In this document: one piece after another, positions 11,307 to 22,089 of the stretch
Numbering within the stretch: the stretch's first letter is position 1
Layout: each line of letters starts with the position of its first letter
Assembly (NCBI GenBank): GCA_020205615.1
Contig: CM035168.1
Location: 5,522,237 to 5,586,236, forward strand
Source: Panax quinquefolius
Taxonomy: Eukaryota; Streptophyta; Magnoliopsida; Apiales; Araliaceae
Length of the DNA: 64,000 nucleotides
Direction of reading: 5' to 3'
Program-made: the position numbers and the translations under genes
Notes under the pieces: generated by a model
Database searches by the model: none
Told to the model about the DNA's origin: nothing
The model's input: the letters and a program-made list of their open reading frames with translations, nothing else

Positions 11307-12510
11307 TTAAGCATGTATGGTGACTTCGCTTATTCTTTCGCTTGAATTATTTTTACTGTTAGTATCAGAGGAATATGAAATGTTAGAGTCTTCATTGTTA
11401 CTAACTTCATTTTCTATTCTCATTAACTCTAATATATATTCAGTATCTTCTTCAGTAATATTTAACTGAGACAGCTTCTGTCTTATTTTGCATTCACTTT
11501 TATAATGACCCTTTTGCCTGAATTGTGGCACACAATTTTACTTTTATCAAATTTTTTAGTTCTTTTATTATGTCTTTTATTAATAGGTTTGGGCTTATTA
11601 TAATAATTATCTTGATTCTTATCTTTATGATGACTGCGTCTTTTCTTGTGACGCCTATGACTTTTATGAGAGTCAATATGTTTATGCACGTGCTTTCGCT
11701 GCAGCGAAGCCACGGAGGTAAACCATATTGCTTTCATGAATATCTACCGAGCTCATATTTAGCCTTTTTCTTGTCTTTACTAGCTTGTTTGGCTAACTTA
11801 AAATCAATACACATTTTTAATCCTATCTTTTGGAATATAACTGATTATGTCACCATAAGTGAGATTATCATAATCAATATACCTAAATTTTTACTAAGTT
11901 CTTCGCGAACTTTGTGAGCAAATAAGACTAGAAACCATTAACAAATTTTTCTTTCCGTAAAGGTTTATTCTTTATCATTTCTCATCATAACTCTGAAGTA
12001 AAAAACATCTTTGTACCATCTAAAGTCACTTAGAGTGGGACAAGTGAGATTACTTAGCTGATCGTGGATTCTTTCAGTGATGTTACTGGGGGTTCCTACG
12101 AAGTGTTTTATTATAGTATAAATCAAAGTATTTACTCCATCAGGTGGCCCTATTCCTATAGTTTCATCAAAAAATCGGGTTGCCTTTCACAGATCTAATC
12201 GAACCGCATGGATTATAGATAATCTAGAATCTTCATTGAGATGTTTTTCCCACCAAGACACGAGAATACACAGAAATCCACTAGCCAATAATTCAACAAT
12301 ATCTGGTTGAGTAAGAGTGTTGAATTTTGTTAGATAGCTGTTTGCTACCATGGACATATGATTTAACTTATTGAGGATTTCTTGTTCACTAAACCCATCA
12401 ATATTCCATTCATAAATTTTATTAGACGAAACAGAAAATTGTTTATCTAGGTTTCTCTCTTCAAATTGTAAATCTGGAGGAGTTGGTCTAGAATACCAAT
12501 TTACGGTCAT
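11307..12510 (-). pseudogene. Pararetrovirus coat protein with basic tail and CCHC finger (copy 1)
   Basis: The N-terminal part (12,187-12,510) reads YEWNIDGFSEQEILNKL and NHMSMVANSYL, then ELLASGF and SWWEKHL, a pattern of caulimovirid capsid proteins. The centre (11,740-12,180) is frameshifted. The basic His/Lys/Arg-rich tail (11,540-11,737) precedes the zinc finger at about 11,490-11,535. In copy 1 the finger is scrambled at its second Cys (CHNSGK). Copy 2 reads the intact C-X2-C-X4-H-X4-C spacing at 55,726-55,767. A Glu/Ser/Asn-rich acidic tail follows. Confidence 0.78.
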
Positions 12511-12615
12511 ACTAGTATTATGGAATCGGTTAACTTATTTAACTGTTCATGAATATCTTGTACTGATGAGGTAGCTGATTGACTATCAGACTGACTACTG
12601 CTTTCATTATCAGAG

Positions 12616-13400
12616 TTAACTTTGATCGATAATAGCAATAGTACCGCTTGTTTCTGGTTCAGTCTTTGTTTTTAATTTTTTAAACAACTGATCAATGGCT
12701 ACTGTAAGATCAACGTCTTTATTAGGTAATCCTAATTTTTCTCTATTTTCTGGTAGTTTTAATAGTGGTTGAACAATTTTTGACTCTGGTTTTTTAATAA
12801 TATTTTCTTCAAATTTTTCTTCAATCACAATACTAACCTGCTTTTCCTACAGATTGCTAGGTATTGATTACTAAAATTTAAGCTGCTTCAATGATTTTTT
12901 TATCATCATTAATTCCATTAGAGATTTTAAATGGGCTGGCTGTCACTGAAGTATTTTTTACTGAAATTAAGACACTTTCTAAGGGTGGGTGACTAGACGA
13001 GACCTTAGACTTGTCTTCTTTGATCCATTGAGTTTTAGTTATAACATTGCATTTAAATTGATACTGCTCATACCAATCATAGAAGGTAATATTAATTTTT
13101 TCACTATTAATAAATTTCTTCCATTTATTGACAATTTTATCTCTTTCTTTCTCAGTTGGGTGATTTTTTCTAAATTGATGTCTTTTAATTTTATTAGACT
13201 TGGAGTTAAAATCATTCACAAGATTAATCCAATCTAACACAAATTCTTTCTTAATGACTCTTAATTGATTATTAATTGGAACATCAAAATCAGTGAGTAG
13301 GAGGAGCTCGGAAGAGTCGGAGAAGAAGAGCTTTCTTCCTACTTTGGTAATTCCGAGGGTGACAAGAATAACAAGGATGACTTGCTTGACCTTGATTTAA
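12616..13400 (-). pseudogene. Pararetrovirus region between movement and coat proteins (copy 1)
   Basis: Frames 12,878-13,240 and 12,616-12,828 together match one 255-residue open frame in copy 2 (56,929-57,696). Visible features are a basic RHQFRKNHPTEKERDKIVNK segment, TFYDWYEQYQFKC and a Lys/Glu-rich predicted coiled coil (EEKFEENIIKKPESK). I recognise no catalytic motif. It may be the movement-protein C-terminus or a virion-associated spacer. Confidence 0.6.
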
Positions 13401-13602
13401 AATTCCTTTTAACTTAATGTCTCTTATAGAAGGGTTACTAAGGACTTGAGAATCTCTTCAGGTAGATTCATGAAGGAGTGAAGAACTAGAATAGTCTTCT
13501 ATGATAATCTGGTCTTCTAGAACGTTCAAAGCTAACTTTGGCGGTTCCATCGAAAAATCGCCTGCCTTATGTTTTCAATGTTCACTACGTTGTTTACTAC
13601 AG

Positions 13603-14399
13603 TCACGCAGGTATTTCACTTGGTAAAATCCATTGACTTGGTAATGTAATATCTTTCCATAGAATTGTTCTGGGGATCCGGATATTAGCATCACCGGTTG
13701 AACTTTGAATTAATCTTGTGTGATCTTTAGGGCTTTTATTAAGAGCATGGACATTCAAATTAGTCTTCATGGTCTTATAATAAATTCTATAGATTAAAGC
13801 AATTGGTTGAGAACCTTCAATCATTTGTGTAATTTCTCCTATTTTTTTTAATATTTAATGTTAAAGCTTTTAATAGGTGTTGATCACTTAGACTAAGTGT
13901 GAAGTCGAAAGCAATTAAAATGGATAGGACCATTGTGGTGGTCGGCTTCCATAGCACCTATTATGCTTGGATAATAATTCAAAATCTAGCATCTCCGAGA
14001 TGAGGTAGATACTTGAATTAATTCCTTTAATGTTCAATGGTTTGGATCGCTACTTGAACTAGACCTATGTGGATGAAATTATAACCCTTTTTCTATGTTT
14101 TTAATAACTTCAAGGAAAGAAGGTTACAATTTTCATATTCTTTGTTAATAAAGATAGACTTTTTCAACTGTTTTAACATTGTAATCTGTTTTAAAGTTAT
14201 CTAAAAATGTTGACTGATAAATTTCTTTGGGAGAAATTCTGGGTATATTCCAATTATGTAAAACTTGACTGATATTTTCATAACTGTTTTCTTCCTGATT
14301 AACTATGTCTGGTATAGGTTGCAAGGTTGACCTATGACTAGCTGAGGAGTTAGATCTAAATAACCTACTCATTATTACTGAGTTCAAAATTTTATTCAC
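13603..14399 (-). pseudogene. Pararetrovirus movement protein (copy 1)
   Basis: The reading starts at 14,399 (MNKILNSVIMSRLF), about 220 bases after the primer site, and stops at 14,145. A middle part is broken, and 13,603-13,824 resumes with IALIYRIYYKTMKTNLNV and IPRTILWKDITLPSQW. That pattern is typical of the 30K-type movement proteins of caulimovirids, which act at plasmodesmata (family knowledge). Multiple frame breaks occur at 13,830-14,140. Confidence 0.7.
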
Positions 14400-14617
14400 T
14401 CTTTATCTTCCATTCGCACCCTCTTACCGGTAGACTCATACCTATTGTTCTAAAACCCATCACCGCCTTCGCATGAAGAGACTTACCTAGGGTTGATAAA
14501 ATAACAAGGTGTTCTACGATGAAGTTAGGTGACTTCGATAAAGGATGAAATGATTTTTGAAAACAGTTTTAATGAAGCAAATTAACAGATCTTACTGGTC
14601 GCTAGAACAGAGATAAG

Positions 14618-14636
14618 CAACTTGGCTCTGATACCA
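14618..14636 (-). other. tRNA-Met primer binding site of the pararetrovirus (copy 1)
   Basis: The minus strand reads TGGTATCAGAGCCAAGTTG, complementary to the 3' end of initiator tRNA-Met. By convention this is position 1 of caulimovirid genomes. Virus-sense sequence ends within a few bases of it, where the antisense RT fragment begins. The copy 2 equivalent (58,851-58,869) has CTCTG changed to CTCG. Confidence 0.85.
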
Positions 14637-14649
14637 TCTGGGGCGGAAA

Positions 14650-14959
14650 GAACAAAGATAAAAGGAAGAGGTGTACCCATTTAGTTATTAATTACAAACC
14701 ATTGAACAAGGTCTTAGAATGGATTAGGTACCCCCTTCCCAATAAGGACGACCTTATCAATAAAGTTAAGTAATGCCACCATTTTCAATAGAATTTGACC
14801 TTAAATCCGGTTTACGCAAATTGCCATTCATCCCGATGATCAAGACAAAATAAAGATTCACCACTCCGCTTGGACATTATGAATGGAATGTTCAAGCATT
14901 TGGCCTAAAAATGCTCCAAGTGAATTTCAAAATATACTCAATGACATATTATATCGTTG

Positions 14960-14990
<31 letters not shown>
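14650..14990 (+). pseudogene. Inverted RT fragment of the pararetrovirus (copy 1)
   Basis: This is about 300 bp on the plus strand, reverse-complementary to about 9,713-10,020. The readable bits are LVINYKPLNKV and NAPSEFQNILNDILY. An 18-base stretch before the YIDD codons is missing, and the YIDD position itself has become an (AT)n tract (14,960-14,985). The same structure is present at 58,880-59,220, so it predates the block duplication. Confidence 0.85.
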
Positions 14991-15084
14991 TCTTATCATG
15001 CTGAAAACTATTCCAATAACCCAAAAAATGAACAAGTTATAGTGGTTGGGACAATTAAATTGGGACATACCACTACTTTGTAAG

Positions 15085-15284
15085 CGGCTATGTAACTTCA
15101 ACATAATAATATTAATATTTTGTAATATTATTAATACTAATATTAATATTTTATAATATTATTATTAATAATATTTATATTAATAATATTAATATTAATA
15201 ATTGTAATAACTGATATGAATATTAATATTAGTATTACTAGTATTTATATTAATATAAATATTTTTTTATTAATAATATTACTA
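15085..15284. repeat. AATATT-rich low-complexity flank (copy 1)
   Basis: The stretch is almost entirely A/T with repeated AATATTAATATT words and self-complementary segments. The same DNA lies at 59,330-59,518. No gene is visible. Confidence 0.7.
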
Positions 15285-15410
15285 ACTAATATTAATCCAA
15301 CTATGTTTCCAATAATTTACTCCTCCAGTATCTAATAGAACCTAATACATAAGTAAATTAGGTATGGATGGAGTAAATTATTAGAACTACATAGTTGGAT
15401 TAATATTAGT
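15285..15410. repeat. Foldback element, 40-bp arms (copy 1)
   Basis: ACTAATATTAATCCAACTAT and its reverse complement at the other end, extended by ATAATTTACTCC/GGAGTAAATTAT, form arms of about 40 bp around a short core. It looks like a MITE relic. The second copy is at 59,519-59,644. Confidence 0.7.
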
Positions 15411-16087
15411 TAATAATATTATTAATATTATTGATAGCCCATGCAATGCACGGGCTAGTTTGAATAATGGATTTAATAAATTGTCCGATATTCATGTCAA
15501 AAAAGAGCTCTAAGTACACAATTCAATTAATTACTCAACTTAGAGGGACATAAATGTCATTTAGTTTTCTTTAAAATTATGTAAATTAGTTGAATTATCG
15601 TAGCATAAAATTAAGAGTGACAAATTCAATCAACAACATTCATAAAACAATACAATTGGAAACAACAATCAACCCAATAAATATAAATCAATTAAGAGTA
15701 AAACTATGTATAATTCAATAATTAGTTTTATCCGTAATTGCTTTCTCGCTAATCTGCTCTAATTTTTAGAAGCATTCCACATTTTGAGACCCCGCGACGG
15801 CGATTCTTCCAAATTGAGTGACCATAGCTTTGCATTTAGAAGTATAAAGTCCGTTCTTCACGATTGAATTAAAAATTATAGGACAATTGAAACCTTCAAA
15901 AGGAAAAAAAAACTTCCAGAATTTCAACTCACATACAACTAATCACATAGACACACTCGATCATGTTACATATCTTCTCAATTTATGTAACCTAAGGAGA
16001 TGCAGTCAGTGAGATTCAGTAGTCACCATAGGATATGTACTAATTATAATATAGTTGTCATTTTGCCGGGCAAGCTAAATAGAATAC
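15411..16087. other. Non-coding flank identical to 59,645-60,321
   Basis: I see no gene. It contains AGCCCATGCAATGCACGGGCT, a short near-palindrome followed by AGT, reminiscent of transposon termini. The sequence breaks off at the N gap. Confidence 0.6.
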
Positions 16088-16187
16088 NNNNNNNNNNNNN
16101 NNNNNNNNNNNNNNNNNNNNNNNNNNNNNNNNNNNNNNNNNNNNNNNNNNNNNNNNNNNNNNNNNNNNNNNNNNNNNNNNNNNNNNN
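16088..16187. other. Assembly gap, exactly 100 N
   Basis: A run of 100 N is a conventional scaffold gap of unknown size. Left of it is block-copy DNA that continues elsewhere at 60,321. Right of it an LTR begins about 10 bases inside its end. Confidence 0.97.
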
Positions 16188-19100
16188 AAATTAGGTATTC
16201 ATCACCCATCTCTGAGTCGCCAAATACATGGTATGTAATTCAAATATAACTTAATAATACAAATTGTCGTGGTAAATACTTAATTAAAACATAAATCGAG
16301 AGTTTTAATAAGAATATTGTCATCTAGATAATATCCACACCCAATGGAGTCCTCATTACATTTATTATCACACTATTTAATGTGTAATAGTGAGGACTAC
16401 TAATGCTATCATCCGGACCGTCACTCCATTTCCCGACTAGTCCTGGCTACGTTCTCATTTCCTGAAGAGAACAGTGAAAGAAAGGGTGAGCTCAACTAGC
16501 CCAGTAAGAAATATTATGACTAAGATAATGTAGAATAAATTATCATTAGTCTTCAATAATGTTAAACTGATAAAATACAATAGTACATCAAGTTTAACCG
16601 CAATTTAACAAGCAATCCATTAGAAAAGTCAAGTAGAGAATAAAATCTACTATCTTCTATGATTTAAAAAGGTTTTTCATCAATTTTTATCGCTGAGACT
16701 CAACTTAATAAATAAACCACATCTTCGAATCATTCCTGTACTACGGGCCAAGGATATTCATTAAATCATCAATGGTCATGACTATACTGAATAATCCCTA
16801 GTCATAATCATACCAAGTCCATCTCTGCACGTAAGCCAAAGATATACAACTATAAAACCAACAATCAACAATCCATCTTCTTTGCACGTAAGACAAAGAT
16901 ATACAATTCAATAATCCACATATCCATCTTCGCACGAAGCCAAGATAACTTTTATCACCATATAAGCATGAGGATGATGACAATGATATAAACATTAATC
17001 AATCGAAAACAAGGATAAATATTAAAGACTTTAAATTTATCCAAATATTATCAATCACATAATAAATTCATAATCTAATATTATTAATATCATAACAATA
17101 TTTTAATCACGTCTTAAACTTATAAACAATTTATTTCAATTGTTTATACTTTACCAAATAATGCATTTAATCATTCAAAAATGCCATACTCATAAGATTT
17201 CATCACCAATGATCAAATCCTTTATCAAAAATCAGATATACCTTATATAGGATTTCCAAGCCATAAAATCCTATTTTCCAACTTTGTTACTTCACATAAC
17301 ATATTTAACTCATATGTTCAGAATTAAATAATTTTCATGAAAAATACCAAATCATCCCAAAAATATTTCTTTTTGGGATTTAGCGTAATATAGTCCCATA
17401 ATGAACATATATTTTTCTTAATTTTTAAAATTCATTTTCTATTTTTCAAAATCAATTTCTAATTAATTCCTTAAGAAATTAGCTACCTCAAGTTTAACTC
17501 CAAAATTTCCAAATCTTGGAAGGATCTTACACATGTTAACGTGAGCTTTCAGTTTAAATTTCATGGTCATCTGAGTTATAGAACTCGGTTATAGCTGCTT
17601 TTCATTTAAAAACCTAAATATTGAAATGGTCATAACTTGCTCATTTTAAGTTAGAATGAGCTCATTTTTGGACAGGAGGTATTTTATACCATATACTTTC
17701 ATGTCCCAAAAGGCCGTAATTTTTCTCATAAATTAAGTGGTCAAACAACCCCTTTAAGTTTTTTGGGCAAAGAGCATTTTCCTCTTTTATAGCTTTGGAC
17801 TCCTTTGCTAAAAATAGTCCACACGAAAAATCTACAACACCTTTCAAAGTGATTCCACTTGGATAAGTTATATAACTCATAGATCTAACTCTAGAACTTG
17901 ACCACACTCAAAAATTCAAATATAATAGGAGATATGGTCAATTGAATTTCATGTTCCATTTTTACCAAAAATCGATTTTTCAACCCTTTGTGATTTCTAA
18001 GAAACTTTCATGTTTTTCACATAATAACCAACATAACTCATCATAACACTTACTAATACCACATATACCCATGATTTTCATCATCCAATGCTTTTATTAT
18101 GATTTTCATCATAATCAACGTAAATGATCATTTCCACAATTTAATAAGGAATGAATACAAAGGATCATTCACCATGCATGGTAATTCACATGTATAAAGT
18201 TATTCCAATGTAATAATAAAGAATGGAATAATGTAAGGATTCACCATGCATGCGATAGAGACCCATGCATGTGTTATTTCCAATGTAATAATAAAGACGA
18301 GAATGGAAGGTCAGCGTGATCCAGACAATATGTGATATTCTAATGTAATAATAAAGAATGAAACTGTGTCAAAGAAAATTGCGCCATGATATTGATATTC
18401 CAATGTAATAATAAATAATGGAACCAGTCCGTCCAGTAAACGCACGTACATGATATATTAAAACGTAATAATAAATAATGGAACCAGTGTCCAGCCAGAA
18501 AAACGCATGCATGTGTGATATTTCAATGTAATAAGTAAAGAATGGAATAATAGAAGAATTTCACCACGTATGCAAAGATTTTGCATATACAAAGTTATTC
18601 CAATATAATAATAAAGAATGGAATAATGTAAGAAGTTCACCATGTATGCGGTAGATTCAGATAAACAAAGTTATTCCAACATAATAATAAAGAATGGAAT
18701 AATGTAAGTTTTCTTCATGAATAAGAAAGAAATAATAATTTACCTCAAAAAAATCGGATACGGAATAAAGGATGTAGCAAACTTCTTCTTCTTTCTCTCT
18801 ATAATTTCTCTCTATAATAATTGCTCTATAGCTTTTGTGAATTGGTGAGAAATGAAGGAAGAATGAGCTTCTATTTATAGGAAAATATAGTTTCGATAAT
18901 CGCACGTTTTGGGGCTCAAATATTACAAAGACAATACCTCCAACTTTTCTTTCATTTTTAATTCAGTCATCCAAGTATTATCAAACTTGCACCACCTCCC
19001 CTAATAGTAAATCATGTGAATCAATAGTAAATCATGTGACTCAATAGTTCTAAACATGTGAAAAAATTAATTACAAAGATAAGACTCTCCATCTATACCT

Positions 19101-20225
19101 CCATTTTTAACTTAGTCATGCAAGTATCATCAATCTTGCACCAACTCCCCTAATAGTATAAGAATGTGATTCAATAGTACACACATGTGAACAAATAGTT
19201 ATATGAGCATGTGAATTAGTAGCAATTAATTGCTCATTTACCCAATTAATTACCCGATTGGTCAATATAACTTCCAGACATCAATTACTATCGAAATAAA
19301 TGTCGATTTCCACTAATACTAACAATCCCAACACAATGGAAAAATATTTTCTCAAAAAATTTCATTTTTGAAATTTTGAAGTTTGACTTTTTTCTGAAAA
19401 AGTCAATCGTTGATTTTTTTTTAACCAAAAAGTCAACCTCAAAAATTTTGTGTTTATAGTCTATTTCTACTAATTTCATCATTCCGGACTCAAATATCAC
19501 GTCGCTGCCTCCAAATTCAACTCGAACTCAAATTCGATTATAATAACATTCATCATTAATATCATAACTCACAATATTTAACAACCGTGTCGTTCCTGTG
19601 AAAGAGGGGCTTTTCAATAAGGATTTCTCCCTATCGCGCCGCAATTAGGTGACCAAACCTCTCCTCGATGTAACTTCTAGACATTATAAATATTGTAATT
19701 TAATAATATGAATAACTTTGTCGCCTCAATTATTGATTTAATAATATATCATATAATGCGATGATAATCGTGACAATAATCGAATCAATAATACGAGAGA
19801 TATATGATGCAACAATTACTATATAGCAATAATCGAGTATAATCGAGTGACTTCTCACGTAAGCATCAATAATCAATACCGTGCTACTACGCAACCACGC
19901 CAGACATCGTACTTTTACTACCGGGTAGTTCAACAGTTTTAATTCGTAAAAACTTTTCGCCGTTATTTTCATAAAAATATTTTTTGTCATTTTTCAATCC
20001 GACAATAATTCCATTGTGGGGTCCACTAATGATTGTGTCGTCGCATTTAATATTCCTCGTTAAAACGAATATTCCCCACCAATCGAATATTATATAACAA
20101 CTTGCATACTTTGTAAAATTTATAAATATTACCCACAACTATAACGTTATCTCAAATCCACACCAAAATTTTGAAAAAAATATTTCGAGAAAATTAAATC
20201 TTTATTCGTAAAACTGGGTCTCTCA
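16188..20225 (-). repeat. 3' LTR of the non-autonomous element
   Basis: Read on the minus strand it starts TGAGAGACCCAG (20,225). It ends at the N gap about 10 bases short of the TGACGCC-type terminus. TATA box at 18,872-18,879 and tandem TTATTCC arrays at 18,180-18,760. Nearly the same as 22,090-26,192. Confidence 0.82.
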
Positions 20226-20340
20226 ATCTCTCCTCCTTATAAAATTTCGCCTCAAATTTACGACGACGCATTCGGTATGACAAAGAGGTGAGGATACCTT
20301 GAATACCTTTATCGTCAAAAACATTAAATTCATCTTTGCA
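20226..20340 (-). pseudogene. Polyprotein C-terminal remnant and purine tract
   Basis: The minus strand reads AAGGTATCCTCACCTCTTTG, then CATACCGAATGCG, matching the last codons of the gypsy A polyprotein (about 6,276-6,320). The tract AAGGAGGAGAG and the LTR follow. Confidence 0.65.
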
Positions 20341-20868
20341 ATACTACCAAAGATATTCATTAATAATTCATCTTGCACTACAGCCAACTCAGATAACTAA
20401 TAATCAACAATTCATCTTTGCACTACAAAGCCAAAGATATACAAATCAGAAACCAATAATGCCGAGACTCAACTTAATAGTATCAACGACCACATAATTA
20501 TCCATGCACTACGGGCCAAGGATATTCGTGTTTTCAATTACTACCATGATTATACCGAATAATCCTCGGTCATAATCATACCAAGTCCATCTATGCACTA
20601 CGGCCAAAGATGACTTTTTACCACATCATTTGTAACATTACAATTATGATCATGCCATAAAACAATTCATCTTTGCACCTTTTCAAGAGAATCCATAGCC
20701 ATAATCATACCAAAAACGTCCATCAACACTACTGCCAATGAGGACTTTTTCCACATCATTTGTATATTACTACCATGATTATACCGAATAATCCTCGGTC
20801 GGTCATAATCATACCAAGTCCATCTACGCACTAAAGCCATGTGATGACTTTTAACAAAATATAAATAC
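20341..20868 (-). repeat. LTR-derived tandem units inside the element body
   Basis: Five or more units of the type CATCTTTGCACTACGGCCAAAGAT and CATAATCATACCAAGTCCATCT occur here. They are the same units found in the LTR at 16,730-16,980 and 22,600-22,870. They replace the RT-integrase region. Confidence 0.7.
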
Positions 20869-21180
20869 GATGAGTAGTTAATCAATCGATTCCTAAAATC
20901 ACATCAAAGGCAAGTATTTTCAAAGAGATAAGATCGACAGTAACGTGAAAGTGTCGATTTGAAACAAGATTTATAAATGTGGAGGTAACGAAAGTTTCTC
21001 CTAACGAAGTTTCAAACCAATAAGTCAAAGTCTAACTTCTCGTGAGTCAAATTTAAACATTGAAAACAACTAGGTGAAATACAAGAGTGGGTAGTAACTA
21101 GTATCGAATAAGATATAGACTTCGCAAGAGTTTATAATTAACTTACCCGTAATAACTTCGTTTCTCGGTTTCTTGACAAA
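20869..21180 (-). pseudogene. Protease remnant of the non-autonomous element
   Basis: The minus strand is homologous to about 2,870-3,190 of gypsy A: the GTTATTACGGGTAAGTTAAT region, then a degenerate DTG site (TTCGATACTAGT), then a VILGID-type end. It is frameshifted and stops at the ACTACTCATC word, where LTR-like units take over. Confidence 0.65.
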
Positions 21181-21531
21181 CGCTCTCACTTAAACTACCG
21201 GATTAACTTTTGCTATGTAGGTACATTCCACCCTTAAGTGCTTCGTCACATTCTCGATCCATGATTTGAATCATTATTCTCCGATCCATATCGAATTGGG
21301 GTCGACCGCCGCGCACAGGTAATTCAATTCGATGTTGGATTCTCCCAATTGTTGTCCAAAAAGCAAAATCCATTTCATCTATTTTGACTTTATTCGATCG
21401 GACGCCTTTTTCGACAATATCAACGCGTCAAATGCCATTTTTTTACCCACGCATCATCTATTCTCCTTCGTTCAGCTTGTTTCGCTTTCATCGATCTTTG
21501 ATCAAAGCATTCTCGATTCCACTCTAATATC

Positions 21532-21747
21532 TTATACTCGCCAAAGAGTGCTTCGCTCAAGCATCGCACATCGGGTAACATAATTTTGAATTGTTGCATC
21601 TCTTTGCTCTACAAACGTCGCCGTTTCTCTCACCGCTTCTTCTAACTCATGAATACGATTTTGTAATTCTAAATTTTGATCATAAAATTCTTCTAATAAA
21701 TTTTTCTCAAGTTCCTCTTCTTCCTCACTCTCACCTGCTACTCTCAT
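21532..21747 (-). CDS. Coiled-coil Gag-like ORF of the non-autonomous element
   Basis: This 71-residue frame begins MRVAGESEEEEELEKNLLEE and continues with a strong heptad pattern (LELQNRIHELEEAVRE). It is acidic at the start, and the helical prediction is clear by eye. It has no match in the readable gag of gypsy A, so it may be a diverged or captured segment. A second, shorter frame upstream (21,904 to 21,833, MAVENVSNGVNETIE) parallels the gypsy gag start MTSENVENINE and fixes the gag position. Confidence 0.5.
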   Translation of the reverse strand: MRVAGESEEEEELEKNLLEEFYDQNLELQNRIHELEEAVRETATFVEQRDATIQNYVTRCAMLERSTLWRV

Positions 21748-22073
21748 CGCGCAACTAAACTCTAAGGTGCAACTATTAGTTCTTCACTCACCACGTAGAT
21801 ATCTCTAATTTCTTCTTCGTCTCGACATCACATTAAACTTGGTTAGTGATTAAAGGTGTCTCAATGGTCTCATTCACTCCATTGCTAACATTTTCAACCG
21901 CCATTTTCAAACACCGCCACAAAAACAAGAGTTAATCGACATATCACATATTATCCCTATACTCGACCGACCAATTAAATATCAAATAAACTTAGGTAGG
22001 TCATACTAGCGAAGGAATTTCTGCCTCTCCCTCCTAGTTCTTATCTCACATCTCACCAGGATCATATCCCTAA

Positions 22074-22085
22074 GCTTTGATACCA
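22074..22085 (-). other. Primer binding site of the non-autonomous element
   Basis: The minus strand reads TGGTATCAAAGC a few bases after the LTR end, the same primer type as gypsy B at 46,233. Confidence 0.75.
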
Positions 22086-22089
22086 ACCG

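Larger units (their letters stand above)
9093..14640 (-). mobile_element. Endogenous pararetrovirus copy 1 (Caulimoviridae, petuvirus/florendovirus-like)
   Basis: Reading the minus strand, the order is tRNA-Met primer site, movement protein, spacer region, coat protein with CCHC finger, protease, RT and partial RNase H. There is no integrase and there are no LTRs. This is the order of caulimovirids with a petuvirus-like layout (family knowledge). The copy ends inside RNase H at 9,105, and frames are broken in every domain. It is fused to a gypsy LTR on one side and to an inverted RT fragment on the other. Copy 2 at 53,761-58,870 has the same layout. The genus assignment is inferred from domain order only. 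Confidence 0.85.

Noticed and set aside
11525..11917. 130-codon hydrophobic frame on the plus strand, repeated at 55,539-55,908
   Set aside because: It is antisense to the basic, A-rich coat tail of the pararetrovirus. Hydrophobicity is a by-product of the complement.
9093..14640. Viral copy 1 as a second Ty3/gypsy element
   Set aside because: There are no LTRs and no integrase, and it has a movement protein and a viral coat layout.
16000..16194. Open frame across the N gap
   Set aside because: It reads through 100 N and has no biological meaning.
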